Position numbers and translations under genes: made by a program
Assembly: GCA_942491145.1 (NCBI GenBank)
Contig: CALOBC010000052.1
Location: forward strand, 16,429-80,428
Reading direction: 5' to 3'
DNA length: 64,000 bases
From: CAXQUZ01 sp942491145
GTDB taxonomy: Bacteria > Myxococcota_A > UBA796 > UBA2385
Notes under the pieces: generated by a model
What the model saw: the letters and a program-made list of their open reading frames with translations, nothing else
Database searches by the model: none
Told to the model about the DNA's origin: nothing
Part shown: positions 18,724 through 28,301 of the stretch, piece by piece
Layout: each line of letters starts with the position of its first letter
How positions within the stretch are numbered: the first letter of the stretch is position 1

Positions 18724-20435
18724 CGTCCACCTCCCATGACGGCGCGCACCAGTGGGCGAAGTGCCTCGTGGGTGCGTGCGATTCGGTCGAGGGCGTCTTT
18801 GCCGGCGGGCCCTGCGGCTTTGATGCCGGCCAGCGCAGCTTCGGCGGCTCGAGGGTGGTGGCCGGCCTTGCCCGTGGCCTGGGCTTCGAGGTCCACGATT
18901 GCCTCCCCCCGGCTGGCCAACACGGCGGCGAAGGCGACGGCCCGCAGCTCTTCGAAGTTGGCGTCTCGCTCGGTGGCGGCCTGCAGGCGGGTGAGGAGCA
19001 GCGGCACCGCTTCGGCGTCTCGATAGACTGAGATGTAGCGCAGCGCCTCCATTCTCACAGGGCGGGCGGTGTCGTTCACGCAGCCTCGGGCCACCTCGCC
19101 GATGCGCCGGGAGCGCTGGTTCCGCAGGGAGATCAGCACCGCCTCGCGGACAGCTGGATCATCGTTGGTGATGCGGGCCAGCGCCGGCTCCACCAAGGTC
19201 GCATCGGTGGACCGCCGGACCATCCGTAGCACGAAGGGGAGCTGTTCCTGGTCGGCATGGAGCAGCAGTCCTCGCACAGAGACCTCGTCGCGCTGGGCCA
19301 CCAAAATGAGGGCATCGGAGATGGACTGATGGAGGACCCCGGCCGGCAGGGTGCGCCCGATGGCGACGATGCGGGGCAGGTCTTCGAGGCTGGCGCACCG
19401 CGCGAGCGTGAAGATGGGCCCACGCCAGAGTCGGTCGTCGGGGTTCGCGGCCCAGCCTCTTTCGACGGCGTCGCGGGTCGCTTCGCCCACCATGTCCCGA
19501 AGGGCCGCCTGGACCGCCAGGCGGCGCTCGATGGGCAGTCCCGAGTCGGGATCGACCAGCAACAACCAGCGGCGCAGCAGCAGTGCGGCGGCCTCCACTT
19601 GGCCGGTGGTGAGGTGGTTCTGGACATGGCGGAGCGCCAGACGGACCAGCTCGGCGGCTTCTTCGTCGGTGGATGCGGAGCGGGCCGCCTCGTAAACAAT
19701 GATGGATGCGTCATTCGCGGATACGTCGCGGTCGGCTTCGAGCTGGCGGAGCTGGCGAATGGTGGCGACCGACCCGGTGCTGCCCCCTCGGGCCCGGGAC
19801 TCTGGGGGGCCTTGCTCTTCGGTGCGCCGGAGCGTGGCCATCATGGCGCCGACCTCGACGGCGACCCCCCCTGCCAGTGCGGCCTCGTCCAGGCCCAGCT
19901 GGTCGAGCAGGCGCCGCACCAGGTCGACCGTGCGGACTTCGCCGTCCGCTTCCGTGACCAGCCCCCGCACGCCGATCTCCAAGTGTACCCGCCGCAGATC
20001 CCGCTGGTTGGCCGCCGACTCGAGCCCTTGTCCGGGGTTCTCAAGCCAGTCCCGGGACAACAACGCAGCCAGCTCCACCAGCTCTTCTTGGGTGACCCAC
20101 GGCAGTAGTGTGATGGCGCGGAGGCCTTGGCTGTCGAGGCTCTCCAGCAGCCGCCCCATGACGAGGTCCCCGCCGCCGAGCTCGGCCCCTGCGTAGCTGA
20201 AGCTGTTTCGCTCCACTTCAATGATGACGGGCCCCACCTCGGCTTGCAGCGCTCCACCAAGGTTCTCGGCAAACGACCGAGCGATGGACTCGGACTCACC
20301 CGTGGTGGCGCCCCGCAAGGTGGCCCCCAGCATGGCGATGCGGCCCATCGCGCCGCGGACCACCTCAACCTCCACGGGCAGGGCGGGACATGCGCGCTCT
20401 GTGCCGTGCGGGTCCTGGGGGCGGGTGTGGTCCAT
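18720..20435 (-). CDS. HEAT-repeat-like protein
   Basis: A 571-residue, mostly helical cytoplasmic protein. The N-terminal part carries VIIEVERNSFSYAGAELGG, a beta-hairpin that resembles a segment (EWSIVQDRVVIGNRV) in the downstream HD-GYP-like partner, which suggests a shared N-terminal domain. From about residue 270 on, paired amphipathic helices with HEAT character recur, for example DDPAVREAVLISLRNQ and DTARPVRMEALRYISVYRD. The start at 20435 has GGAG six bases upstream. It leads the operon with the degenerate HD-GYP protein, Nudix hydrolase and subtilase. HEAT scaffolds usually mediate protein contacts; the ligand is unknown. Confidence 0.72.
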   Translation of the reverse strand: MDHTRPQDPHGTERACPALPVEVEVVRGAMGRIAMLGATLRGATTGESESIARSFAENLGGALQAEVGPVIIEVERNSFSYAGAELGGGDLVMGRLLESLDSQGLRAITLLPWVTQEELVELAALLSRDWLENPGQGLESAANQRDLRRVHLEIGVRGLVTEADGEVRTVDLVRRLLDQLGLDEAALAGGVAVEVGAMMATLRRTEEQGPPESRARGGSTGSVATIRQLRQLEADRDVSANDASIIVYEAARSASTDEEAAELVRLALRHVQNHLTTGQVEAAALLLRRWLLLVDPDSGLPIERRLAVQAALRDMVGEATRDAVERGWAANPDDRLWRGPIFTLARCASLEDLPRIVAIGRTLPAGVLHQSISDALILVAQRDEVSVRGLLLHADQEQLPFVLRMVRRSTDATLVEPALARITNDDPAVREAVLISLRNQRSRRIGEVARGCVNDTARPVRMEALRYISVYRDAEAVPLLLTRLQAATERDANFEELRAVAFAAVLASRGEAIVDLEAQATGKAGHHPRAAEAALAGIKAAGPAGKDALDRIARTHEALRPLVRAVMGGGR

Positions 20436-20540
20436 GCATGTCTCCGGGGCGCCGCGCGGTGGGAAGGTGGGCACTAACCTGTGGAGGGGCTCTGGCGGCG
20501 GTGTCCCGGTGGGGTCGCGGTCCGGACGGTGTGCCCCGGA

Positions 20541-22157
20541 TCACTCTGGCGTTGGAGGAACCCGGCGTCGGTAGACGATCAGCTCTGTGGAGAGGTCCGG
20601 GTCGGCGACCGGCCCTCCCCGATACCGGCCCACCTCGTCGAATTCAGTGGCCAGCGCGGCGACCTCGTGGGCGACCGGAGGAAGCTGCTCCAGGTCATAG
20701 TGGTCACGAATCAGCTCGGCCTCGATGTCGCCCTCGGTGGGCCAGCCCCCGCCCGGTCGCCCGGCCCAGACAAAGTACTGGTGGTGGGCGATGAATTCGT
20801 AGGCCCCGCCGGGGTCGCCCAGCACCGTGCGCACGCCGGCATCGGGCAGCCTCTCTCGCAAGGCAAGGGCGAGGTACCCGCCGAACAGTCGCTGGTCTTC
20901 GGACATCACGAGGACCGACCGGAGCGGCTCCCCGGTCTGCATGTCTTGCGCGACGGCGTCGAAGGGCCAGGTCTCGTGGCTGGGCGGCCTCGCGAGTGTG
21001 TGGCGGGGCACCACCCAACCGGGCGGGAAGATGGGCCCGGACACCACCGTCGTCGGCAGCAGGCCGAGCCCGAGGGTCGCGGCGGCCACCAGACCTCCCC
21101 CGACGCCGAGCCATGCCCAGCGCCCTCGACCTGCCGCGAGCACCGCGAGGGGGCCCAGCACGGGAAGGGTGTAGAACACCTGCTTCTTGGCGACGAGCGT
21201 GAAGAACAGCACCGCCGGAATGACCGCAGCAAGCAACACCAGGGTGGCCCTGGCTTGCCCGTCGGTGCGTGCGGTCTGGCGTCCCCGCCACAGCCCCACG
21301 ATGGCCGAGCCGGCGCCCCAGAGCATCAGCGCCCCGATGACCGGTCCGGCCTGGCTGTCGACCAAGGCCAAGCCGTAGTAGGTCCCAGGCACGATGGCCC
21401 CGGTCGTGAGAACATGCCCGGCTGAGTCGATCTCGCCGATGGGCGCTTGGCCCAAGAGCTCGGCGGTCTGTCTCAGGAAGAACTCTCGATAGTAGGCCGC
21501 GGTCAGCAACAAGGTCAGCCCGGTTGCCAGCCCCAAGTTGCGCCGCCCTCGGCTGTCGAGTCCGAACAACAGGGGCAAGACGGCGGGCACCAGAAAGAAG
21601 CCCACCGTCAGACGGTCCATCATCAGGCCGATGCCGAGGCATGCCCCCCAGCCCAGGGCGTGGCCACGGCTGCGCAGGCCCCGGGACTCGACGAGGAAGG
21701 CGATCCCGGCGATGGTCCACGCGATGTCGGCCAAGTTCGGTTCGACACGCACCAAGCTGCCGAAGACGCCGGGGCAGAGCAGCAAGAGGTACGGCGTGAG
21801 GGGGGCGCCGAGGGTGCGTCCGAGGCGGCCCGCGCCCCAGAGCATCACCGCGAGGTGGACCAAGTTGCCCGCGACCAGGGCGAGTCGAGTGGTGCCCAGC
21901 ACTACGAGAAAAGGCCAGGGCACGGCATAGAAGGCCCATGGCCAGTAGCCCGTGTACATGTACCAGCGCATGTGGAACACGTCGCGATCGACCACTGCCC
22001 CCCAGAGATCGAAGGCGTTGCCCACGTGGAGGTACTCATTCTGAAAGCCGTCGGGGAGGGGGTTCTCGGTGGACCACCACAGGGCGTAGAGCGCGCTCGC
22101 CGCCCACACCAGCGCCCACCCGACGGGGGCGGCCTTTGTCCACCGAGACGTGCCCAA
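20541..22157 (-). CDS. Multi-pass membrane protein, GT-C glycosyltransferase-like
   Basis: About 538 residues with ten or more hydrophobic helices over residues 12-380, followed by a soluble C-terminal domain of about 150 residues. The first extracytoplasmic loop contains the acidic FQNEYLHVGNAFDLWG, in the position where GT-C (ArnT/PMT-like) enzymes carry their catalytic acid, and later loops include RVEPNLADIAWT. This suggests transfer of sugar from a polyprenyl-phosphate donor at the outer face, but no signature is decisive. An upstream ATG at 22250 would overlap the preceding gene by 83 bases, so TTG 22157, just after that gene's stop, is preferred. It is the last gene of a three-gene envelope operon. 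Confidence 0.7.
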   Translation of the reverse strand: MGTSRWTKAAPVGWALVWAASALYALWWSTENPLPDGFQNEYLHVGNAFDLWGAVVDRDVFHMRWYMYTGYWPWAFYAVPWPFLVVLGTTRLALVAGNLVHLAVMLWGAGRLGRTLGAPLTPYLLLLCPGVFGSLVRVEPNLADIAWTIAGIAFLVESRGLRSRGHALGWGACLGIGLMMDRLTVGFFLVPAVLPLLFGLDSRGRRNLGLATGLTLLLTAAYYREFFLRQTAELLGQAPIGEIDSAGHVLTTGAIVPGTYYGLALVDSQAGPVIGALMLWGAGSAIVGLWRGRQTARTDGQARATLVLLAAVIPAVLFFTLVAKKQVFYTLPVLGPLAVLAAGRGRWAWLGVGGGLVAAATLGLGLLPTTVVSGPIFPPGWVVPRHTLARPPSHETWPFDAVAQDMQTGEPLRSVLVMSEDQRLFGGYLALALRERLPDAGVRTVLGDPGGAYEFIAHHQYFVWAGRPGGGWPTEGDIEAELIRDHYDLEQLPPVAHEVAALATEFDEVGRYRGGPVADPDLSTELIVYRRRVPPTPE

Positions 22158-22167
22158 CGGACGGGCT

Positions 22168-23400
22168 TCAGGTCGCCACGACCGGCATGGCCAGTCGTGC
22201 GATCGCGCGCCCGGCTCGACCGCCGACGGGCTCGAGCTGGAACTGGACATTGACCCGCACTGGATGGTCTCCCACCAGGGTGCTCTCGCGGTGCTGGGAC
22301 AGGCTGGCGGAGAACGCGCCGGTGCTCACCCGCAGCTCGATGGCCATGGGCCGGTCGGGGCGCAGCTCACCCTCTTCCACCAGGGTCAGGGGCCCGGTGC
22401 GCCGGCCGTTGATGGCGATGTTGGCGGCGTCGAGGTCGTACTCAAGGGTGACCCGCACCCGCTTGGCCCGCAGCGCCCAGGGGGTGCCCGGGGCCATGTC
22501 GATGATGAGCTGAACCCGCGCCTCACGGGCATCTCGGCCCACCGGCTCGCTCACTGAGGCGAACCGCACCGACAGCGGGTTGCGGGAGTGGGGCAGGGGA
22601 GCGGCGGCAGGTGGGCGCTCGGCGGCGTCCCGGAGCTGGGCGTGCTCGGCCGTCATACGGGCGAGGCGGGCGCGGGCGTCTTCCAGCGCCTCGCGCAGGT
22701 TGCGTGCGTCGTCTTCCCGGGTCTGGGCCTGGGCCGCGAGTGCATCCCGCTCTCCCCGCAGGTTGTCCCGCTCGGCGCGGACCTGGGCCTGGGCGAGGGC
22801 GAGGGCGTTGGTGTCCAGCTCGCGGGCGTCGGTGTGGTGCAGGGTGTCGTCCTCCAGTCCGGAGGCCGTGGGGGCGGCTTCGGCGGGCAGCAGGTCGCCG
22901 TCGTCATCACCCTCTTGGGGGGCAGCGGTGCGGGTCCGACGCAGGTCTACACGCGCTGCCGCGAGGCTGGCCTTGGCTTCGACGAGTTCGTGTTGGGCCT
23001 TGAGCAGCTGGTCGCGGAGATCATTCCGGGCTTCGCGGCTGCGGTCGAGGCTGTCTGCGCCGGCCGTGGACGTGCCCAGCCGCCCCTGGGCCGCCGCCTG
23101 GTTGGACTCGAGCTCGGCGGCGGTGCGGGCCAGCTCGGTGTGGGCGGACTCGAGCTGCGCGAGGGCATCGCGGGCTGCAGTCACCTCAGCGGTCGCCTCG
23201 GCCAAGGCTTCTTCGGTGTCGATCAGCTGCTTGCGGAGAGCCTTCTGGTCGGCGGAGTCCGCCCGTTGGTGCAGCCGTGCCTGGGCTTCTCCGGCGCTTC
23301 CTGCTTCCCGGGGACGGGACCGCGTGAAGCGGCCAGTGACAAAGCCGACGAGTGCAGCAAAGAAGAGAAAGACGCTGATCTCGGTGATGACGACGCTCAT
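22168..23400 (-). CDS. Membrane-anchored coiled-coil protein
   Basis: A 410-residue protein: one N-terminal membrane helix (about 6-22, ending VGFVTGRFTRSR), then a long charged coiled coil (about 35-270) rich in Ala, Glu, Arg and Leu with an acidic interruption near 160-190. A C-terminal beta-rich domain of about 120 residues follows, with VRVTLEYDLDAANIAING. The start at 23400 has GGAGG six bases upstream and overlaps the preceding OmpA-like gene by four bases. The shape resembles envelope-spanning or scaffolding proteins. No named family is recognised. Position between a BON-OmpA protein and a membrane glycosyltransferase-like protein suggests a cell-envelope role. Confidence 0.7.
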   Translation of the reverse strand: MSVVITEISVFLFFAALVGFVTGRFTRSRPREAGSAGEAQARLHQRADSADQKALRKQLIDTEEALAEATAEVTAARDALAQLESAHTELARTAAELESNQAAAQGRLGTSTAGADSLDRSREARNDLRDQLLKAQHELVEAKASLAAARVDLRRTRTAAPQEGDDDGDLLPAEAAPTASGLEDDTLHHTDARELDTNALALAQAQVRAERDNLRGERDALAAQAQTREDDARNLREALEDARARLARMTAEHAQLRDAAERPPAAAPLPHSRNPLSVRFASVSEPVGRDAREARVQLIIDMAPGTPWALRAKRVRVTLEYDLDAANIAINGRRTGPLTLVEEGELRPDRPMAIELRVSTGAFSASLSQHRESTLVGDHPVRVNVQFQLEPVGGRAGRAIARLAMPVVAT

Positions 23401-24239
23401 CGTGTTCCTCCGTCCACAAGTCGGACCTGCACGGCGTGGGTGCGGTTCCGACCGCGTTGGGTGGCAGGGTCCCGGTCGCCGGCCCAAGAAACGGACATGC
23501 GATTGTCTGCAATGCCCTTGGCATGGAGCCACTCACCGGCATTGTGGGCGCGCTGTTGCGAGAGGGCAAACCGCTGCATCGGGGTCCCGCGGTCATGGGC
23601 ATGGCCACGCAAGCCAGCGACCAGCGTGGGGCACGCGTCGAGTGCTCGGCGGAGGTGATCGAGGCGGTTTACCGCTTCGCCCCGGAGTGCCGCGCTCCCG
23701 TCCGCAAATGGCAGCAGCGCGCCGTTGAGCTCATGGACAAACTGGGCACAAGGCGCCCGCTCGGGTGGGCGAGGGGCCCGGCGTGCCACCACGGCCGTGG
23801 ACCGCTTGGGAGAAGGCGGCGGGGCGATTGCGATGGGCGGCTCAGGCGCCAGCACGGCGTCCGGCTCAGGCTCGGGGGCTGGCGTGATGGGCGCGCTGCC
23901 ATAGGGGTAACGCGTGCCCAGGATCTGCACGCCGCCGTCCTGGACGCTGCGCACACCGGTGGCCCCCCCCACCACGTCCAACGCACGGTCTCGGTCGGCG
24001 GTGGTTGACGCGGCGCCGGTCAGGGTCGCATCCCGGCCATCCACCAGCACCTCAAGGCCTGGCTCGTCGATGGTCTGGAGCGCTTCCTGCGCATGGAGTC
24101 GCACCCGCGCCTCGATCTTGGGGCCGGCAATCTCCACCGCGGCCCACAAGATGCCCCCAAGCGCCAGTGCGCCGATCGCAAGGACGGCGGTAGGATGGAG
24201 CTGTGGCCCACGTGGGGGCGGAGTGTGCGGCGAGGTCAT
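23397..24239 (-). CDS. BON-domain plus OmpA-like peptidoglycan-binding protein
   Basis: A 280-residue envelope protein. Residues 15-38 form a membrane anchor; residues 40-105 look like a BON domain (VLVDGRDATLTGAA and DVVGGATGVRSV); a Pro-rich linker spans 110-155; residues 160-275 form an OmpA C-terminal domain with LLPFADGSAAL and FALSQQRAHNAGEWLHAKGI. Asp/Arg-type peptidoglycan contacts are expected near NRMSVSWAGDRDP. The order anchor-BON-OmpA resembles mycobacterial ArfA/OmpATb. It is the first gene of an operon whose next member is a long coiled-coil protein (4-base overlap). It likely ties membrane to cell wall. Confidence 0.83.
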   Translation of the reverse strand: MTSPHTPPPRGPQLHPTAVLAIGALALGGILWAAVEIAGPKIEARVRLHAQEALQTIDEPGLEVLVDGRDATLTGAASTTADRDRALDVVGGATGVRSVQDGGVQILGTRYPYGSAPITPAPEPEPDAVLAPEPPIAIAPPPSPKRSTAVVARRAPRPPERAPCAQFVHELNGALLPFADGSAALRGEAVNRLDHLRRALDACPTLVAGLRGHAHDRGTPMQRFALSQQRAHNAGEWLHAKGIADNRMSVSWAGDRDPATQRGRNRTHAVQVRLVDGGTR

Positions 24240-24473
24240 GGCGTCTCGTGCGGGATCGCTGGGGCGGCGATGCTAACCGACCTGACCGGGTTTCTGGCTG
24301 GACCACGCCCACAATGCTGCGCCCGCCGGACGTTCATTGTCCGCCTGCGCCGTCGCTTCCCCCTCTCTGGTTGGGCACGCAGTCGCCGTCACTGCTTTCG
24401 TTGCGCACCGATCGGGGTACTGTGGGGGTGTGGGCGGCCCGGTCATCTTGGTGCTGCTCGACGGAGCACCACC

Positions 24474-25973
24474 ATGACCCTCGCTGCCAACCCCCCACGT
24501 CAACACCCGGCGCTGCTGCGTGGGGAGCTCGCCGGCCTCAAGGTGGCGCTGGTCTACCCGCCCTATGGACCGGTCCGAAACGAGCCAGGCATCAAAACAG
24601 TCAAGGAGAACTACGGGATCTTCCCGAGCCTCTCGTTGCTGTATGTCGCAGGCATTCTGGAGGCAGCAGGCTGTGAGGTGCTGTTCCTCGACGCCCATGC
24701 CGAAGACCTCAGCCTTGAAGACACGGTGACCCGGCTCAAGGCCTTTGGGCCCCAGTATGTTGGGTACACGCTGACCACCTACCTGTTCTTCCAGTCGATG
24801 GACTGGATCAAGGCCATTCGCCGTGAGGTCGATGTACCGGTGATTGTGGGCGGTGTGCACCTCTCGATCTATCCCCGCGAGACGCTGCGCTACGCAGATA
24901 TTGATCTGGCGGTGACCAACGAGGCCGAGGTGGCCCTCCCAGAGCTGCTCTGCGCATTGGTGCGCGGTCGCGAGCTGGCGGAAGTGCGGGGCATTGCGTT
25001 CAAGCAAGCCGATGGCACGGTGGTGGTGACCCCCAAAGCCAAGGACTGTGATGTGGATCTGACGCCCTTTCCGGCGCGTCACCTCATCGACAATTCGCTC
25101 TACTACAGCTTCATCAGCCAGTACCGCAACTTCTCGTGCTTCATCACGAGCCGGGGCTGTCCCTACAAGTGCATCTTCTGTGAGCAGGGCTCCAAGCCGT
25201 TTCGGGCGCGGTCTCCCAAGAACGTCGTGGACGAGCTGGAGGTCTGCTACCACGAGCAGGGCATCCGAGAGCTCGACTTCTTCGACAGCTCGTTCACCAT
25301 CCGGAAGGACCGGGTCATCGCCATCTGCGATGAGATCAAGCGCCGCAAGCTGCCCCTGACGTGGGCGGCCCGCACCCGTGTCGACTGCATCACCGATGAT
25401 GTGCTCAAGGCCATGCGCTCCGCAGGCTGTACGCGCATTTACTATGGTATCGAGTCGGGCAACCGAGAGATCTTGCAGGTGCTCAAGAAGAGCACGTCCC
25501 TCGAGATGTATCGGGACGTGATCAGCCGCACGAAGAAGCACGACATCAACACCTTCGGCTACTTCATGGTCGGAAACCCGTACGAGACCGAAGCCACCAT
25601 CCGCCAGACGATTCGACTCTCGCTGGAGCTGGACCTCGACTACGCCCAGTTCTCCAAGGTCACCCCGATGCCGGCGACCGAGATGTATACACTGCTGCTC
25701 AAAGAGACGGGCCGCGACTACTGGCGGGAGCACATCGAGAACGGTGTCGACGAGGACATTCCCCGTCCCTTGTGCGACATGAGCGATGCCGAGATCCAGC
25801 GCTGGTGCCGCCTTGCCTATCTTCGGTTCTACTATCGGCCCCAGTACGTTGGGCGGGCGCTGGGCCGGATGAAGAGTGGCGGAGAGCTGGCCCGCTCGGT
25901 GAAGACCGCCTGGCAGATGCTGGTGAACGATCCGGGCCACGGGGACGACGCTGGAATGGAGGTCTTGGCCTGA
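24474..25973 (+). CDS. B12-binding-type radical SAM protein
   Basis: A 499-residue protein in two parts. Residues 20-160 have the cobalamin-binding-like fold that precedes many radical SAM domains (VALVYPPYGP, VPVIVGGVHLS, TNEAEVALPELL). Residues 220-420 form a radical SAM barrel with TSRGCPYKCIFCEQGSKPFR, giving CxxxCxxC at Cys229, Cys233 and Cys236 for the 4Fe-4S cluster, and the GIESGNREILQVLKK and VGNPYETEATIRQTIRL blocks. Such enzymes do methylations, ring contractions or lipid and hopanoid modifications; the substrate is unknown. ATG 24474 has GGAG eight bases upstream. It diverges from the envelope operon across a 234-base gap. Confidence 0.9.
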   Translation: MTLAANPPRQHPALLRGELAGLKVALVYPPYGPVRNEPGIKTVKENYGIFPSLSLLYVAGILEAAGCEVLFLDAHAEDLSLEDTVTRLKAFGPQYVGYTLTTYLFFQSMDWIKAIRREVDVPVIVGGVHLSIYPRETLRYADIDLAVTNEAEVALPELLCALVRGRELAEVRGIAFKQADGTVVVTPKAKDCDVDLTPFPARHLIDNSLYYSFISQYRNFSCFITSRGCPYKCIFCEQGSKPFRARSPKNVVDELEVCYHEQGIRELDFFDSSFTIRKDRVIAICDEIKRRKLPLTWAARTRVDCITDDVLKAMRSAGCTRIYYGIESGNREILQVLKKSTSLEMYRDVISRTKKHDINTFGYFMVGNPYETEATIRQTIRLSLELDLDYAQFSKVTPMPATEMYTLLLKETGRDYWREHIENGVDEDIPRPLCDMSDAEIQRWCRLAYLRFYYRPQYVGRALGRMKSGGELARSVKTAWQMLVNDPGHGDDAGMEVLA

Positions 25974-26000
25974 TCGGCGGGGGCTGGCTGGGCGCGTGGG

Positions 26001-26033
26001 GTGGGGCAGGCGGACAGTTTCTGACCGCCCCAC
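26001..26033. terminator. Stem-loop between radical SAM gene and recD2
   Basis: GTGGGGC (26001-26007) pairs perfectly with GCCCCAC (26027-26033) around a 19-base loop, 28 bases after the radical SAM stop. No T-run follows, so it may attenuate or simply end transcription weakly before recD2. Confidence 0.4.
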
Positions 26034-26060
26034 GGACCATGCTCGCGATAGGCACCCACA

Positions 26061-28280
26061 ATGTCTTCAAGTCGCAATTCCCAGACCGTGCTGCCCGGTG
26101 CCGGACGCTCCCCCGACTCCCCGTCATCTGGCGCCGGCAAAGACGGTGTGGCGCGGCTGGAGGGTGAGCTGGTCGGCTTCAACTTCTGCCGGGAAGACGG
26201 AAGCTGGGCGGTCGCGCGGGTGCGAGACGCCACGCGGGTCGAGACCGTTGTGGTGGGGCCGGTGGGCCATGTCAACGAGGGCGCCCACCTCTCGATGACC
26301 GGTCGGTGGAAGCGACACTCCCAGTTTGGTCGCCAGTTTGAGGTGGCCACGGTGTTGGTGGACGACCCCCGCACCCTCGCGGGGCTGGAGCGCTACCTGG
26401 GCAGCGGCGCGGTGAAGGGGCTGGGGCCAGCATTCGCCCGGCGGGTTGTGGCGTCGTTTGGCCTCGACACGCTGCGGGTCATCGAAGAAGAGCCCGACCG
26501 CTTGCTGGATGTGGAGGGCATCGGCCGCAAGCGCGTGGAACAGATCGTGTCCCACTGGGAACGGGACCGCACGTCGCGCGAGGTCCATGCGGCGCTGCGG
26601 GGCCACGGCATCGGCCAGGCGCTGGCCAACCGCATCGTGGAGCGCTTTGGCAAGAAGGCCCTGTCCGTGGTCACCCAGACCCCCTACCGGCTGGCCGAAG
26701 AGATCCGGGGGGTGGGCTTTCGCACGGCGGATGCCATCGCCAGAGAGTGTGGCGTGGCGCCCGACGACCCCGCCCGGGCCGAGGCGGCGGCGGTGTTCCT
26801 GCTCAAAGAGGCCGAGTCCCAAGGCCACTGCTTCTTGCCCGAGGGTGAGCTCGTGCGGCGGGCGTCGGCCTTGGGTCTGCCGACGGCCGCGGTGGACAGC
26901 GCGCTGGACCGCCTCGTGCTCAGTGCCCGGGCGGTCCGCGACGATGCATCCGAGCCGCGGGAGCGCCCGGTCTACGTGCCGGAGCTGCACAACGCGGAGG
27001 GCTTTGTCGCGAACGAGCTTGCCCGCCGTGCGCGGCTGGCCCAAGGCCCGGCGGTGGATGTCTCGGCCGACGCAAATGCTCTGAAGATCGAGCTTCACGA
27101 GCAACAACGCCATGCGGTGGAGCTGGCGCTGAGCCAAGGTGTCGCGGTGGTCACGGGTGGACCAGGAACGGGAAAGACGACGATTGTGCGGGTGCTGGTG
27201 CGGGCGGCGCGGCGGCGGCAAGAGACCTGGGCGCTCGCGGCTCCGACAGGACGGGCGGCGCGGCGGCTCACCGAAGCGACCGACCTCGAAGCGAAGACGC
27301 TGCATCGGTTGTTGGAATTCAACCCCCGGACGGGCGAGTTCACACGAAACCGCGACAACCCCCTCGACGTGGAGGGGGTGCTGGTGGACGAGGCGAGCAT
27401 GGTCGACCTCAAGCTGATGTGCAGCTTGCTGGACGCGCTGCCGCCGGGCTGTGCGCTGGTCCTGGTCGGAGACGCCCACCAGCTGCCCAGTGTGGGGGCC
27501 GGCCGGGTGCTGGGTGACCTCGTCGACAGCGGGGTGGTGCCGGTGGCCACGCTCACCGAAGTGTACCGCCAGGCGGCCGACTCGGGCATCGTCCGCAACG
27601 CGTGGCGGGTGGACCGCGGGCAAGATCCGGTGTCGGGCCAAGATGAGGGGCTGGAGGACTTCTTCATCATCGCGAGGCGGCGCCCGGCCGATGTGTTGTC
27701 GGTGGTGGTGAAGGTGCTGACCACCAACCTGCCGGCCAAGGGCTTCGACCCGCTCCAAGACATCCAAGTGCTCACACCGATGCATGGTGGACCGCTGGGC
27801 ACCGAAGTGCTCAACAAGGCCCTTCAGGACGCCCTGAACCCAGACGGGGAGCGGATGAAGCGGGGCAATTCGGAGTTTCGGGTGGGTGACCGGGTGGTCC
27901 AGAACCGCAACGACTACGACAATGACATCTTCAATGGTGAGACCGGGCGGGTGCTCTCGGTCTCCCGGAGCTCCATCGAAGTCGACTTCGAGGGGCGCAC
28001 GGTGGTCCTCGAGGGCGAGGCCATCGGTGACTTGGGGCTGGCGTGGGCGATGAGCGTGCACAAGTCCCAGGGTTCTGAGTATCCCGCGGTGGTGCTGGTT
28101 CTCCATGGCTGTCACCACATCATGCTGCGCCGAAACTTGCTCTACACGGCGATGACCCGCGCGCGCCGGTTCTGTTGTGTGGTGACGGACGGCAACGCGG
28201 TGCTCACCGCCACGCGCAACACGGCGGGAGTGCGTCGCCACAGCCGCTTGGCCGACCGGCTGGCGGCGGCGGGCGGCTGA
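26061..28280 (+). CDS. recD2: ATP-dependent RecD2-type DNA helicase
   Basis: A 739-residue SF1B 5'-3' helicase of the RecD2 (RecD/TraA) type. Residues 30-340 hold the N-terminal domain with helix-hairpin-helix elements (VKGLGPAFARRVVASFG and DVEGIGRKRVEQIV). Walker A GGPGTGKTT is at 366-374, VDEASMVD follows as Walker B, GDAHQLPSVGAGRVL as motif III, and AMSVHKSQGSEYPAVV with LLYTAMTRAR as motifs V and VI. RecD2 works outside RecBCD in repair and replication-fork processing. Length is normal. It converges with topB, with 21 bases between stops. The first 25 residues are a Ser/Pro-rich tail, so a later start is conceivable, but none is better supported. Confidence 0.95.
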   Translation: MSSSRNSQTVLPGAGRSPDSPSSGAGKDGVARLEGELVGFNFCREDGSWAVARVRDATRVETVVVGPVGHVNEGAHLSMTGRWKRHSQFGRQFEVATVLVDDPRTLAGLERYLGSGAVKGLGPAFARRVVASFGLDTLRVIEEEPDRLLDVEGIGRKRVEQIVSHWERDRTSREVHAALRGHGIGQALANRIVERFGKKALSVVTQTPYRLAEEIRGVGFRTADAIARECGVAPDDPARAEAAAVFLLKEAESQGHCFLPEGELVRRASALGLPTAAVDSALDRLVLSARAVRDDASEPRERPVYVPELHNAEGFVANELARRARLAQGPAVDVSADANALKIELHEQQRHAVELALSQGVAVVTGGPGTGKTTIVRVLVRAARRRQETWALAAPTGRAARRLTEATDLEAKTLHRLLEFNPRTGEFTRNRDNPLDVEGVLVDEASMVDLKLMCSLLDALPPGCALVLVGDAHQLPSVGAGRVLGDLVDSGVVPVATLTEVYRQAADSGIVRNAWRVDRGQDPVSGQDEGLEDFFIIARRRPADVLSVVVKVLTTNLPAKGFDPLQDIQVLTPMHGGPLGTEVLNKALQDALNPDGERMKRGNSEFRVGDRVVQNRNDYDNDIFNGETGRVLSVSRSSIEVDFEGRTVVLEGEAIGDLGLAWAMSVHKSQGSEYPAVVLVLHGCHHIMLRRNLLYTAMTRARRFCCVVTDGNAVLTATRNTAGVRRHSRLADRLAAAGG

Positions 28281-28301
28281 GGGGGCTTGCTTGCTGAGGG
28301 C

